DNA of 64,000 bases from positions 1 to 64,000 of the forward strand of contig CAVFTR010000010.1 in NCBI GenBank assembly GCA_963625685.1, in the 5' to 3' direction. A model generated the notes under the pieces. It saw nothing but the letters and a program-made list of their open reading frames with translations, was not told the DNA's origin and searched no databases. This DNA comes from F23-B02 sp963625685 (lineage in GTDB: Bacteria > Bacillota > Clostridia > Oscillospirales > Oscillospiraceae). Positions 7,117-15,930 of the stretch are shown one piece after another. The position numbers and the translations under genes were made by a program. Every line of letters begins with the position of its first letter. Position 1 is the stretch's first letter.

Positions 7117-7989
7117 TCAGATATCGATGCGCGGCATTGTTTTCGCCTGAGCGACGCAGCTCCAGTCGCGGCGCAGGGCGCGCACAGAGCTTTCAAGCGC
7201 TGCGGTGTCGTCGTACAGGCCGAACACTGCCGAGCCCGTGCCGGTCATGACGGCTCCCAGCGCGCCGCAGTCGAGCATGACGCTTTTTATGGCGGCTATC
7301 TCCTTATGGCGGCGATCGGGCACGTCCTCAAAGACGTTGTACATCCTCCGCGCTATCTTCGCAAGCTCGCCGGAGCCGAGCAGCTCTATGATTCCCTGAG
7401 TATCCGGATGGCAGCGCAGCTTCACGCTGTCGAGCCTTCTGAACAGCTCAGGCGTGGAGACGGAAAAATCGGGCTTGCAGACGACGACGCCGCAGTCCGG
7501 CAGCGCGGGCAGCCGCGTGAGCTTTTCTCCGCGCCCGGAGGCGAGCTGAGTCCCTCCGCGGACGCAGAAGGCGACGTCCGAGCCTATGCGCGAGGCAAGC
7601 TCCTCGAGCCGCTGCCCGTCAAGCCCCGTGCCGCACAGCCTGTTGAGCGCGCGCAGCACCGCCGCGGCGTCGCTCGAGCCGCCGGCCATGCCCGCTCCGA
7701 CCGGTATGCGCTTTTGCATTTTTATGTGTGCGCCCATGCTTTCGATGCCGCTCTCGGCAAAGAACACGTTCGCGGCGCGCACGGCGAGGTTCCGCTCGTC
7801 GCAGGGCACGAAGCGCAGATTGCACTCGGCGCGGCTGGGCACGCCCTTTGTCAGCGCAACGCTCACATCGTCGCACAGCGTTATCGTCTGCATGACCATG
7901 AGCATGTCGTGATATCCGTCGGCGCGCTTTCCCGTAACGTCCAGCGAGATATTTATTTTGGCGAAGGCCTTTTCGTTGGTGCTCGTCAT
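7117..7989 (-). CDS. ispE: 4-diphosphocytidyl-2-C-methyl-D-erythritol kinase
   Basis: Fourth step of the MEP isoprenoid pathway: ATP-dependent phosphorylation of CDP-methylerythritol at the 2-hydroxyl. The 290-aa protein has the GHMP order: N-terminal AKINISLDVTGKRADGYHD, ATP loop PVGAGMAGGSSDAAAVL (about 95-111) and a C-terminal GTGSAVFG. Its start ATG overlaps the stop of apgM (ATGA) and no separate ribosome site is visible, so translation is coupled. In Bacillota ispE often lies near purR/spoVG or sporulation genes; here it is followed by spoIIR. Confidence 0.95.
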   Translation of the reverse strand: MTSTNEKAFAKINISLDVTGKRADGYHDMLMVMQTITLCDDVSVALTKGVPSRAECNLRFVPCDERNLAVRAANVFFAESGIESMGAHIKMQKRIPVGAGMAGGSSDAAAVLRALNRLCGTGLDGQRLEELASRIGSDVAFCVRGGTQLASGRGEKLTRLPALPDCGVVVCKPDFSVSTPELFRRLDSVKLRCHPDTQGIIELLGSGELAKIARRMYNVFEDVPDRRHKEIAAIKSVMLDCGALGAVMTGTGSAVFGLYDDTAALESSVRALRRDWSCVAQAKTMPRIDI

Positions 7990-9215
7990 TTTTCAAAGAA
8001 GATGGACATCAGCGCGACGCCGGAGTTTACATAGGGACCCTTCTCGCCGCTTTTTTCGGTGTAGGGCAGACCGGCCTTCGTATCGACGCGGCTGTCGTAG
8101 AGCATGTACGGCACGGGGTCGCCGTCGTGGCCGCGCGTGGAGGTCAGGGTCTTGTGGTCGGACAGAAACAGCAGTCGGTAGTCCCAGCCGCGGGCGCGGA
8201 GCTCCGCGTCCAGCGGGCAGATAAGGCGCGTGTCGAGCCAGCCGATGGCCTCGAGCTTGCCCTCGAGGTCGCCGTTATGCGTGCACTCGTCGGGGGCCTC
8301 GACGTGTACGGCGGCGAAATCGTGCTCCTCGAGGATGTCCAGCGCCGCCCTTAGCTTGTTTTCGTAGCTTGTGTCCTTTTCGCCGGTAGCGCCCTCGGGG
8401 CAGACAAAGCTCAGGCCCGTGAGCGCGGCGATGCCGTGGCACAGAGGCACCGCGGAGACGACGACGCCGTCGTGACCGGTCTCCCGCCTGAAATCGGGCA
8501 GCTTCACAGCCGTGCCCTCGGCCCAGAACCACACTCCGTTTGCGGGCATTTTGCCCTCGGCGCGCAGCCTTTCGTTCAGGGGGTGATGCTCGAGGATGCG
8601 GTTTGCGCACTCCATGAGAGAGCGCAGGACGGCGGCGTTATCGCAGCCCGTGGGCAGGATGGGGCCGATCTTCTCGCCGAGGTGATCGTGCGGCGGAGCG
8701 AGAACGATGCCCTTTATATCGGCCTGCGACTGCACGGCGATATGGCGGAACGAGTGGCCGAGATTGACCTTCATCCCCGCCTTCCCGGCAAGGGGCGCAA
8801 ACTCCGGGTCGCTGAACAGCGCGGTGACTATCTCGTCGGAGACCTCGCCGTCGATGGAGCCTGCCGAGTGCGACAGGATGCGCTTTTCCTCAAAGGGCAT
8901 GCCGCCTTCCTCGTAGGTGACCATGTTGCAGCGGTACGCAACGTCGCCGGCGTTGAGCTTTATGCCCGTCGCCGCGGCCTCGAGAGGCGCTCTGCCGGTA
9001 TAGTAAAGATTCGGGTCGCAGCCGAAGATGGACATTATCGCCGTATCGCTTCCCGCGGGCAGGCCGCGCGGAACGTTCAGCACGCTGCCGACCACGCCGC
9101 GGGCGGCGAGCTCGTCGATAAAGGGCTTTTTCGCGTATTCGAGCGGCGTCAGCCCGCCGAGCTCCGGTACCGGATTGTCGGCCATGCCGTCGCCGATTAT
9201 GAGGATATATTTCAT
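7986..9215 (-). CDS. apgM: Cofactor-independent phosphoglycerate mutase, archaeal type
   Basis: Interconverts 3- and 2-phosphoglycerate in glycolysis with metal ions and without 2,3-BPG. The 409-aa protein belongs to the ApgM branch of the alkaline phosphatase superfamily: it opens with 'KYILIIGDGMAD', has the phospho-acceptor serine in PAGSDTAIMSIFG, and metal ligands in EAPDECTHNGD and FLSDHKTLTSTRGHDGDPVP. I place the start at ATG 9215, 8 bases from AAGGAG; an open stretch further upstream (to 9281) has no ribosome site. First gene of apgM-ispE-spoIIR. A TATAAT -10 box lies 30-40 bases upstream of the start. Confidence 0.92.
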   Translation of the reverse strand: MKYILIIGDGMADNPVPELGGLTPLEYAKKPFIDELAARGVVGSVLNVPRGLPAGSDTAIMSIFGCDPNLYYTGRAPLEAAATGIKLNAGDVAYRCNMVTYEEGGMPFEEKRILSHSAGSIDGEVSDEIVTALFSDPEFAPLAGKAGMKVNLGHSFRHIAVQSQADIKGIVLAPPHDHLGEKIGPILPTGCDNAAVLRSLMECANRILEHHPLNERLRAEGKMPANGVWFWAEGTAVKLPDFRRETGHDGVVVSAVPLCHGIAALTGLSFVCPEGATGEKDTSYENKLRAALDILEEHDFAAVHVEAPDECTHNGDLEGKLEAIGWLDTRLICPLDAELRARGWDYRLLFLSDHKTLTSTRGHDGDPVPYMLYDSRVDTKAGLPYTEKSGEKGPYVNSGVALMSIFFEK

Positions 9216-9346
9216 CGTTATCGCTCCTTCGTCTTTGGAATAAGAAACATTATAAAATATCATCGGCCGTTTGAAAAGCACAAACTTGCTTTTTTCGCAG
9301 CTTTATGAGAAAATATTGCTCATCTAAATCTTGTATGGAGAGAGAT

Positions 9347-10237
9347 ATGAGCAAAAAAGTAAGAAAAAGCGATGTAAATAAGCTTGCAAGGTTTGCAAAA
9401 AAGCATCCGCTCGCGGCGCTTATACTGGTTGTTATTGCGGTCGTGGTATGTGCTTGCTCGCCAAAGGGCGGCATCATTGCTCAAGGCGGGGGCCTGTATG
9501 TCCACTATATAGACGTCGGGCAGGGCGACTCGGAGCTTATATGCTGCGGCGGCGAGTACATGCTCATCGACGCGGGGACGCCCTCGGCTGGCGATACGGT
9601 GGTCGAATACATAAAGGACCTCGGTATAAAAAAGCTCGACTACGTCGTGTGTACCCACGGTCACGCGGACCACTGCGGCGGCCTCGACGCCGTTATAGAG
9701 AGCTTTGACGTGGACACGGTCTTCACCTCGCCCTACGCGGGGGACGCATCGGCGTATCTGCGCTTTGTCGAGACCGTCGAGTCTGCGCAGCTCATGCTCG
9801 AGACGCCCGACAAGGGCGCGAAATACTCTCTGGGCGAGGCGCAGTTTGAGTTCATAGGCCCGCTGGAGGACCACTCGAACGTAAACGACGACAGCCTCGT
9901 CATGCGCCTTGTCTACGGCGATACGAGCTTTCTCTTTACCGGCGACATGACCTCCAAGGCCGAAAAGGAGCTCATCGAGGACGGCGAAAGCGTAAAATGC
10001 GACGTGCTCAAGGTCGGGCATCACGGCTCCTCGGGCTCGAGCTGCTATCAGTTCCTGTACGAGGCAGAGCCCGAGATCGCCGTCATATCCTGCGGCAGGG
10101 ATAACGACTACGGCCACCCGCACGAGGAGACGCTCAGCCGCCTGAGCGATGCCGGAGTGACGGTATACAGGACAGACGAGCTCGGCAGCGTCGTCATATT
10201 CAGCGACGGCATGAAGGCCGAAAGGAGCGCCGCGTGA
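9347..10237 (+). CDS. MBL-fold hydrolase, ComEC C-terminal-like, membrane anchored
   Basis: A 296-aa protein with a short basic N terminus, one hydrophobic segment (about 24-40) and then an extracytoplasmic metallo-beta-lactamase domain. That domain shows DVGQGD and the metal motif THGHADHCGG, then 'LFTGDM' and KVGHHGSSGSS. This matches stand-alone versions of the ComEC competence nuclease-like domain. The target could be DNA or another phosphodiester. A cysteine after the helix (CACSPKG) could be a lipobox, but the fit is poor. The start ATG 9347 is 6 bases from GGAG. It overlaps the next gene by 4 bases (GTGA). Confidence 0.8.
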   Translation: MSKKVRKSDVNKLARFAKKHPLAALILVVIAVVVCACSPKGGIIAQGGGLYVHYIDVGQGDSELICCGGEYMLIDAGTPSAGDTVVEYIKDLGIKKLDYVVCTHGHADHCGGLDAVIESFDVDTVFTSPYAGDASAYLRFVETVESAQLMLETPDKGAKYSLGEAQFEFIGPLEDHSNVNDDSLVMRLVYGDTSFLFTGDMTSKAEKELIEDGESVKCDVLKVGHHGSSGSSCYQFLYEAEPEIAVISCGRDNDYGHPHEETLSRLSDAGVTVYRTDELGSVVIFSDGMKAERSAA

Positions 10238-11145
10238 GGGATAAGAGCTACTCAAGGGCCATTGCGGCGGCGATAGCCACACAGGTCTTCTGGGGTCTGA
10301 GCTTTCTCGCGTCGAGCATCGGACAGGAGGCATCCTCGCCCTTTGTTCTGATGAGCTACCGCTTCGATATCGCGATAATCGTGCTCACGATCCCGGTGCT
10401 GCTCGGCAGGCAGAGGCTCAGCCTGCGCGGCAAGAGCATAAGGCCGCTGCTCCTGCTCGGCTCTATGGAGCCCTGCCTGTATTTCATCGGCGAGCAGTAC
10501 GGGCTCAAATACTCAAGCTCCGCCTTCTCCGGCATCATGATAGCCGTCATACCCATCGTCACGCTCGTCATGGCGGCGCTGTTTCTCGGGGAAAAGCCGA
10601 GCAAAAAGCAATGGCTGTTCAGCGCGCTGTCGATAAGCGGCATCATCGTCATAACGCTCGCAGAGAGCGGCGGCGGCTCGATAACGTTCAGGGGCGTTGC
10701 TCTCCTGTCCCTCGCCGTCGTGACGGGCTCGGCCTACAGCGTCGTGTCCTGCGGCCTGTCAGCGAAATTTTCCGTGTTCGAGCGGACGTATTTCATGCAG
10801 CTGATGGGCGCGGTGTTCTTCACTGTTCTCGCGCTTATCGAAAACGGCGGCAGCATCGCAGCCGTGCTCGCTCCGGCGGCGAACGCGCGCTTTCTGCTTT
10901 CGGCGCTGTATCTCGCGCTGGGCGCGTCGGTGGCCGGGTATTCGCTGTTTAACTACGCCGTGTCGCACGCGCCGATGGCAAACGTCATCATTTTTCAGAA
11001 CCTCACGACCATAGTTTCGGTCGCGGCCGGGATATTCATCCTCGGCGAGAGCCTGACGGCCGTCTCGCTCGGCGCGATGCTCGTCGTCCTCATCGGCATC
11101 TGGGGCGTTCAGAAATACCCTCCGGCAGAGCTGCCCGATGAATAA
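10234..11145 (+). CDS. DMT superfamily (EamA) transporter
   Basis: A 303-aa integral membrane protein with about ten hydrophobic helices arranged as two EamA repeats, the usual layout of the drug/metabolite transporter family. The end of each repeat carries a 'LGE' motif (FLGEKPSKK and ILGESLTAVS). It starts with a GTG that overlaps the TGA of the MBL gene, so the two are coupled. Substrates in this family include amino acids, nucleosides and amines; nothing here tells which. A bidirectional terminator follows at once. Confidence 0.85.
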   Translation: MRDKSYSRAIAAAIATQVFWGLSFLASSIGQEASSPFVLMSYRFDIAIIVLTIPVLLGRQRLSLRGKSIRPLLLLGSMEPCLYFIGEQYGLKYSSSAFSGIMIAVIPIVTLVMAALFLGEKPSKKQWLFSALSISGIIVITLAESGGGSITFRGVALLSLAVVTGSAYSVVSCGLSAKFSVFERTYFMQLMGAVFFTVLALIENGGSIAAVLAPAANARFLLSALYLALGASVAGYSLFNYAVSHAPMANVIIFQNLTTIVSVAAGIFILGESLTAVSLGAMLVVLIGIWGVQKYPPAELPDE

Positions 11146-11173
11146 AAAATCTCCCCAAGGGGGAGATTTTTTT
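11145..11173. terminator. Bidirectional terminator between the EamA gene and the SLOG gene
   Basis: AAAAATCTCCCC / GGGGAGATTTTTTT hairpin between two converging genes. Confidence 0.85.
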
Positions 11174-11672
11174 ATTCAAGAGGCAGCTGGACTACCTCGA
11201 TGTCCTTTCTTCGCGCATAGTTTATGGTGTTCCACGTTCCGCCGCTCATGCCGTCGTAGCAGGCGACGAGGACGCTCGAGCTGTCGACCATGAAGCGGTT
11301 TCGTATCGCCATGCAGGCGGGGCTGTAGCTCTCCGACAGCACGGTGACCTCGTCGCAGCTGTCAAGTATGCGCTCATAGCGGCGGCGGCTGCGCTCGCTC
11401 CACCTGTCGGCCTGGCCTCTGTACGGCACGGCGGCCTGGAGCGTTACGTCCGAATGTATCCTTCTGAGCTTTATGACGGCCTCGGCGCAGTACATATCGC
11501 AGCCGAGCGCCATCCCGCAGATAAAATGCCTTATCCCGGAGTTGTACACGGCGCCCACGACCGCAAAGAGCCTGTCCTTGAATTCGATGCAGCGCGGATC
11601 GCTCTCGTCATATCCCCATGGCAGCTTCGACGGCCTGTGGCCGGAAAAGCAGCAGCTTTTTCCGTGTTCCAT
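11172..11672 (-). CDS. SLOG-superfamily protein (YpsA/DUF1273-like)
   Basis: A 166-aa Rossmann-like protein. The N-terminal CCFSGHRPSKLPWGYDE and the later GMALGCDMYCAE, VPYRGQADRWS and 'DGMSGGTWNTINYAR' match the DUF1273/YpsA group of the SLOG superfamily. That superfamily is predicted to bind nucleotides or nucleotide-derived ligands; YpsA of Bacillus is linked to cell division, but the biochemical role is unsettled. I start it at ATG 11672; a longer open frame to 11762 has no better ribosome site and would cross the ribU promoter. It diverges from the riboswitch-controlled ribU. Confidence 0.75.
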   Translation of the reverse strand: MEHGKSCCFSGHRPSKLPWGYDESDPRCIEFKDRLFAVVGAVYNSGIRHFICGMALGCDMYCAEAVIKLRRIHSDVTLQAAVPYRGQADRWSERSRRRYERILDSCDEVTVLSESYSPACMAIRNRFMVDSSSVLVACYDGMSGGTWNTINYARRKDIEVVQLPLE

Positions 11673-11724
11673 AACATCACCGCCTATTATTGTACGGCAT
11701 ATCGCGGAAAAAGTCAAAAGGCTA

Positions 11725-11752
11725 TTGACATTTTTCTCTGGAGCGCTATAAT
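11725..11752 (+). promoter_or_regulatory. Consensus sigma-A promoter of ribU
   Basis: Exact TTGACA (11725-11730) and exact TATAAT (11747-11752) with a 16-base spacer. Transcription should start near 11759, just before the FMN riboswitch. Confidence 0.85.
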
Positions 11753-11771
11753 GAGGGCACAACCGAATAGG

Positions 11772-11881
11772 ATATCTTCAGGGCAGGGAGCGTTTCCCGA
11801 CCGGCGGTATAGTCCGCGAGCCTTCGGGCATGAACCGGTGTGATTCCGGTACCGACAGTATAGTCTGGATGAAAGAAGATG
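11772..11881 (+). promoter_or_regulatory. FMN riboswitch (RFN element)
   Basis: The conserved RFN blocks are all present in order: ATCTTCAGGGCAGGG, TTCCCGACCGGCGGT, AGTCCGCGAGCC, a variable arm, GTGTGATTCCGGTACCGACAG, TATAGTCTGGATG and the closing GAAGAT arm. It lies 75 bases before the riboflavin transporter gene. FMN binding should favour the downstream terminator and shut the gene off. Confidence 0.96.
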
Positions 11882-11899
11882 CACGCATTGATTTCTTGC

Positions 11900-11937
11900 G
11901 TCGCCTGAAGGATATTTTCTTTCGGGCGACTTTTTTA
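11900..11937 (+). terminator. Riboswitch-controlled terminator ahead of ribU
   Basis: GTCGCCTGAA (11900-11909) pairs with TTCGGGCGAC (11921-11930), followed by T6. It is the likely expression platform of the FMN riboswitch and lies just before the ribosome site of ribU. Confidence 0.8.
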
Positions 11938-11955
11938 ATTCCGGAGGTAATATCC

Positions 11956-12708
11956 ATGTCAAAGCTCATCTCTCAGATAGGCGAAAACCTGTCCTTCGTG
12001 CTCGAATGTCTCGGCATATTCGCGGCGCTGTTCGTGCTGGCGCTGCTGTTCGAGCGTCTGGTGATGAAAAACCGCAGAAGGATCGGCAGCACGCATTTTC
12101 TCTCCTACACTGCCATCTTTTCCGCGATGGCCGGCGTTCTGATGTTCATCGAGATCCCCCTGTTCTTCGCGCCGAGCTTTTACGAGATCGACCTGAGCGA
12201 GATCCCCATCATGATCTGCACCTTCTACCTCGGCCCCGTGGCGGGCGTGGTAGCCGAGCTTCTCAAGATCATCGTAAAGCTCGTGCTGAAGGGCACGAGC
12301 ACCGCCTTCGTCGGCGACTTTGCAAACTTCGTCGTCGGCTGCTCCTTCGTGCTGCCTGCCTCGTGCATCTACCACATGAAAAAGGGCAAGCGCACGGCCC
12401 TTATCGGCATGATAGCCGGCACCCTCGTCATGACGGTTTTCGGCAGCCTTTTCAACGCCGTGTATCTCCTCCCGACCTTCGCCGAGCTCTTCGGCATGCC
12501 CCTTGAGGCGATAATCAAAATGGGCAGCGATATAAACTCCGCTATAAACAGCGTCTCGACGCTCGTGCTGTTCTGCGTCGTGCCGTTTAACCTCCTGAAG
12601 GGCGTCATCGTGACCGTTCTCACGATGCTGCTGTATAAGCGCATATCCCCGCTGCTGCACAGGGGCGATAAAAAGCTCGCCGAGCGCAGGGCCGCTAAGA
12701 GCGAATGA
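11956..12708 (+). CDS. ribU: Riboflavin ECF transporter S component
   Basis: A 250-aa membrane protein with about six hydrophobic helices. It is the substrate-binding part of an energy-coupling-factor transporter, which takes up riboflavin together with a shared ECF module encoded elsewhere. Assignment rests on the RibU-like core (KNRRRIGSTHFLSYTAIFSA, then the FYEIDLSEIPIMICTFYLGP loop) and above all on the FMN riboswitch just upstream. ATG 11956 has GGAGG 8-9 bases before it. The C-terminal tail is long and basic. The last 14 bases overlap the end of the converging flippase gene. Confidence 0.93.
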   Translation: MSKLISQIGENLSFVLECLGIFAALFVLALLFERLVMKNRRRIGSTHFLSYTAIFSAMAGVLMFIEIPLFFAPSFYEIDLSEIPIMICTFYLGPVAGVVAELLKIIVKLVLKGTSTAFVGDFANFVVGCSFVLPASCIYHMKKGKRTALIGMIAGTLVMTVFGSLFNAVYLLPTFAELFGMPLEAIIKMGSDINSAINSVSTLVLFCVVPFNLLKGVIVTVLTMLLYKRISPLLHRGDKKLAERRAAKSE

Positions 12709-14005
12709 CCCTCCTCAGCCGCAGCATGCTCAGGGCGAAATTCAGGCACTCGTTGAAATAAATGATGCAGATATAGCCCGTAAGAGCGTACAGCGGCAGC
12801 ACGCGCCACACGAGCAGCACGCCCAGCAGCGCGTCGAGTATGTTTATCCCCATGCTCCACAGCTGCTGGCCCAGACCCTTCAGGCAGCCGTCGCAGAGCA
12901 TATCCGTGTACATTATCGGGATAAGCGGTGCGAGCAGGCGCAGCAGGCGCCCCGCCTCGGGCGAGGAATAGACCGCGATCCCGAGCCTGTCGGCAAAAAC
13001 GAATATCACAAGGGAGACGGCGAGAGAATAGCCGGCTCCCTTTTTCAGAAGCGAGCGCACCGTGCGGCGTATCCCGTCGTGCTCGCCGCGCATCTGCGCC
13101 TCGGTCAGCTCCGGTATCATCAGCTCGCCGAGCGCCATCAGAAGGCAGGCGGGAAAGGATATTATCGGCATGACCATGCCCTGTATCGTCCCGTAGCCCG
13201 ACAGCGCCCTGTCGGCGGAAAAGCCCGCCGAGCGCAGGCCGCGCGGAACGAGCAGATGCTCGAGCGTGGACAGCGCCGAGCGTGCGTAGGCCGAAAACGC
13301 CAGCGGCAGCGCGATGTGCAGCATGCGCGAGGTAAGGCGCAGCCCGCCGGGCGCAGGGCCCGGGCTCCGGCCCCTGTCGGTAATGTAAAACAGCAGCAGC
13401 ATGAAAAGCGATATCGCGTCGCCGCAGACCGTGCCGAGCATGACCGCCGAGCAGTTTTTCTCTATATCCCCCTCCGGCGACCGCGAGAGGAAGAAGGCGA
13501 CGAGCGCGATCGTCACGAGCTGCTCGAATAGATGCGTGACCGTCGGCTTCCACACCCTGCCGCAGGCGGTGAAGTAGCCGGAAACGGCGGAGCTGAGCGA
13601 GACCATGGGCATCGCATACGCCATTATGCGCAGCGCCCTGACCGTGCGCGCGTCGCCTATCCACAGGAAGCCTATCGCCTCCGCGCCCGTGCGCAGGAGA
13701 AAAAGCGCCGCCGTGCCGAACGCGAGGCTGTAGACAAAGCATCTGCGCATGGCGCCGCCTATGCCCCCGGCGCGCTCACGGCCTATCTCCTCGGAGACGA
13801 GCCGCGTCGCGGCAAACCTCACGCCGGACACGGCGAAGGTCGTGCACAGAAACGACACCGATACGACGAGCTGATAAAGCCCTATGCCGGCGGAGCCGAT
13901 GCTCCCGGCCAGCCACACCTGAAAGGCCATCGAGATCAGGCTCATCAGAAGCGACGAGCCCGTCAGCAGCGCGGTATTCACGATCAGTCTTTTCCTTCTT
14001 ATCAT
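12695..14005 (-). CDS. MATE/MOP-fold flippase, SpoVB/MurJ-like
   Basis: A 436-aa integral membrane protein with about 12-14 hydrophobic helices of the MOP superfamily (polysaccharide biosynthesis proteins). The N-terminal 'GSIGSAGIGLYQLVVSVSFL' and the central PLAFSAYARSALSTLEHLLVPRG segment are typical of the SpoVB group, which moves lipid-linked peptidoglycan or polysaccharide precursors, often in cortex formation. With spoIIR nearby a sporulation role is plausible but not shown. The ATG at 14005 has no good ribosome site; an inner GTG after AAGGA, eight codons on, is possible. It overlaps the end of ribU by 14 bases on the opposite strand. Confidence 0.8.
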   Translation of the reverse strand: MIRRKRLIVNTALLTGSSLLMSLISMAFQVWLAGSIGSAGIGLYQLVVSVSFLCTTFAVSGVRFAATRLVSEEIGRERAGGIGGAMRRCFVYSLAFGTAALFLLRTGAEAIGFLWIGDARTVRALRIMAYAMPMVSLSSAVSGYFTACGRVWKPTVTHLFEQLVTIALVAFFLSRSPEGDIEKNCSAVMLGTVCGDAISLFMLLLFYITDRGRSPGPAPGGLRLTSRMLHIALPLAFSAYARSALSTLEHLLVPRGLRSAGFSADRALSGYGTIQGMVMPIISFPACLLMALGELMIPELTEAQMRGEHDGIRRTVRSLLKKGAGYSLAVSLVIFVFADRLGIAVYSSPEAGRLLRLLAPLIPIMYTDMLCDGCLKGLGQQLWSMGINILDALLGVLLVWRVLPLYALTGYICIIYFNECLNFALSMLRLRRVIRS

Positions 14006-14041
14006 ACTGAAAATGTATGCAAGAAAAATTGTTTATATATG

Positions 14042-14069
14042 TTGTATTTTTCACAAAGAGTGATATAAT
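14042..14069 (+). promoter_or_regulatory. Promoter of the cytidylate-kinase-like gene
   Basis: TATAAT (14064-14069) with TTGTAT (14042-14047) at a 16-base spacer, about 50 bases before the start codon. Confidence 0.55.
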
Positions 14070-14117
14070 ATGATCAACGAAGGAAATATTCCTTGAATTT
14101 GAATGGGAGGCGTCATT

Positions 14118-14708
14118 ATGATCATCACGATAGGCAGACAGCACGGTTCAAGCGGCAGAGAGATCGCACGGCTTCTCGCGGAGAGGCTCGGCGTCAAATG
14201 CTACGACAAGGAGATTGTAGACGAGGCGGCAAAGCATTCCGACTTCAGCCGGGAGCTTATAAACGCATACGATGAAAAGCGCATGTCCGCTTTCCTTCTG
14301 CATGCCGGCGGCTACGGTCTGAACGAAAATTTCCGTCTCAACATGGAGGTCGTTTCCGCTCAGTTCGACGCGATCCGCGAGATCGCTTCAAAGGAGGACT
14401 GCATCTTCGTCGGCCGCTGCGCCGATTACGTCCTCAGCGAACGAGAGGATCTGGTCAGCATCTTCATCCTCGGCGATATTGATGCCCGCATCAAGTGCCT
14501 CGAGGAGCGCCAGGGTCTTGACGAGGCCCAGGCCCGCAAGAAGATCAAGGAGGTCGACAAGGACCGCTCCAGCTTCTACAAGTACTACAGCGATCAGCTC
14601 TGGGGCGACGCGCAGAACTACGATCTGTGCATCAACAGCTCAAAGCTCGGCGTCGAGGGCACCGTCGACGCGATCATGGCGTACATAAAGGCCCGCAAGC
14701 TCAAATAA
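14118..14708 (+). CDS. Cytidylate kinase-like protein
   Basis: A 196-aa P-loop kinase of the cytidylate-kinase-like group common in Clostridia and Bacteroidota. The N-terminal loop reads ITIGRQHGSSGREIARLLAE, then YDKEIVDEAA and a lid-like RQGLDEAQARKKIKEVDKDR. Real CMP kinase is about 220 aa with a somewhat different core, so the substrate is not certain. I start at ATG 14118, because the ribosome site GGGAGG begins inside the upstream ATG at 14103 and stands 7 bases from this one. Single-gene unit with its own promoter and terminator. Confidence 0.8.
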   Translation: MIITIGRQHGSSGREIARLLAERLGVKCYDKEIVDEAAKHSDFSRELINAYDEKRMSAFLLHAGGYGLNENFRLNMEVVSAQFDAIREIASKEDCIFVGRCADYVLSEREDLVSIFILGDIDARIKCLEERQGLDEAQARKKIKEVDKDRSSFYKYYSDQLWGDAQNYDLCINSSKLGVEGTVDAIMAYIKARKLK

Positions 14709-14721
14709 AAGCTTGGATCCA

Positions 14722-14756
14722 ATGAAAAAGCTCCCCTGTCGGGGAGCTTTTTTCAT
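14722..14756. terminator. Bidirectional terminator between the kinase-like gene and serA
   Basis: GAAAAAGCTCCCC / GGGGAGCTTTTTTC hairpin with a TGTC loop between converging genes. Confidence 0.85.
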
Positions 14757-14763
14757 GCCGTTT

Positions 14764-15930
14764 TCAGAATAAAACTCTCACGCGCAGGACGTCGTCCATG
14801 GCGCGGATGGTGTTTGCCGTGTCCTCCCAGATCTCGTCGTTAAGGTCGATGATCGTGTAGGCGTAGTGCCCGCGGGGCTTGTTTATCATATGCTCGACGT
14901 TTATGTTTTTCTTCGTTATCAGGTCGAGGATGCGGTTTATCATGCCGGGCACGTTGTGGTGGATGACGCACAGGCGGCAGACGCCCATGCGCTCGAGCTT
15001 CGCGGCGGGCAGGTTGACGGAGTTTGTGATATTGCCGTTTTTGAGGTATTCATAGAGCTGCTTTGCCGCCATCTCCGCGCAGCGGTCCTCGCTCTCGGGC
15101 GTGCACGCGCCCAGATGCGGCAGCGCGATGACGTTCTTGCCGCCGAGTATCTTCTCGTTGGGGAAGTCGGTGACGTATTTTGCGACCTTGCCGGACTCGA
15201 GCGCCGAAAGCATCGCGTCGTCGTCGACGACCTCGGCGCGGGACTCGTTTACTATCCTCACGCCGTCGCGCATGGCGGCGAAGGCCTTCGCGTCGAGCAT
15301 GTGATGGGTGTCCTCGTTGTAGGGGATGTTGATGCTTATATAATCGCAGCTGCGGAATATCTCGGCGATATCGTCGGCTCTGGAAACGTCGCGCGAGAGC
15401 CGCCACGCGGCGTCGACGGACATGAAGGGGTCGTAGCCGATGACGTTCATATCCAGCGCGAGGCAGGCGTTTGCGACCAGCGCGCCCGTGGCGCCGAGGC
15501 CGAGCACGCCGACGGTCTTGCCCATGAGCTCGGGTCCGGCGAAATTCGACTTTCCCTTTTCAACGAGCGCGGGGATCTTATCGCCCTCGCCGGCGATGCT
15601 CTTTACCCACTCGATGCTGCCGACAACATCGCGCGAGGCCATGACCATGGAGCACACGGTCTGCTCCTTTACCGCCTCGGCGTTTGCGCCGGGACTGTTG
15701 AAAACGACGACTCCCAGCTCGGCGTATCTGTCGACCGGAATGTTGTTGTAGCCGGCTCCGGCACGCGCGACCGCCAGGAGCTCGGGGTTGAGCTCATACC
15801 CGTGCATGTCCGCGCTGCGCACGATTATGCCGTCGGGAGCCGCGATATCGGCGCCGATGCTGCAGCCCTTGCCGCGGAGCTTTTCAAGCCCGACGGGCGA
15901 GATATTGTTTATCGTTTTTATGTTATACAT
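14764..15930 (-). CDS. serA: D-3-phosphoglycerate dehydrogenase
   Basis: First step of serine synthesis: NAD-dependent oxidation of 3-phosphoglycerate to 3-phosphohydroxypyruvate. The 388-aa protein has a D-isomer 2-hydroxyacid dehydrogenase core with NAD loop GVLGLGATGALVAN (about 143-156) and the catalytic Arg (NESRAEV) and His (ALPHLGACTPES). A C-terminal ACT domain, about 70 residues starting near RLCVIHHNVPGMINR, suggests feedback by serine. It overlaps the end of serC by 8 bases, so both are on one transcript. The ribosome site GAGGTAGAG is inside serC. Confidence 0.93.
   Translation of the reverse strand: MYNIKTINNISPVGLEKLRGKGCSIGADIAAPDGIIVRSADMHGYELNPELLAVARAGAGYNNIPVDRYAELGVVVFNSPGANAEAVKEQTVCSMVMASRDVVGSIEWVKSIAGEGDKIPALVEKGKSNFAGPELMGKTVGVLGLGATGALVANACLALDMNVIGYDPFMSVDAAWRLSRDVSRADDIAEIFRSCDYISINIPYNEDTHHMLDAKAFAAMRDGVRIVNESRAEVVDDDAMLSALESGKVAKYVTDFPNEKILGGKNVIALPHLGACTPESEDRCAEMAAKQLYEYLKNGNITNSVNLPAAKLERMGVCRLCVIHHNVPGMINRILDLITKKNINVEHMINKPRGHYAYTIIDLNDEIWEDTANTIRAMDDVLRVRVLF

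Noticed and set aside
11830..11955. Longer start for ribU within the riboswitch
   Set aside because: The frame is open upstream, but it crosses the FMN aptamer and terminator; GGAGG before ATG 11956 decides the start.
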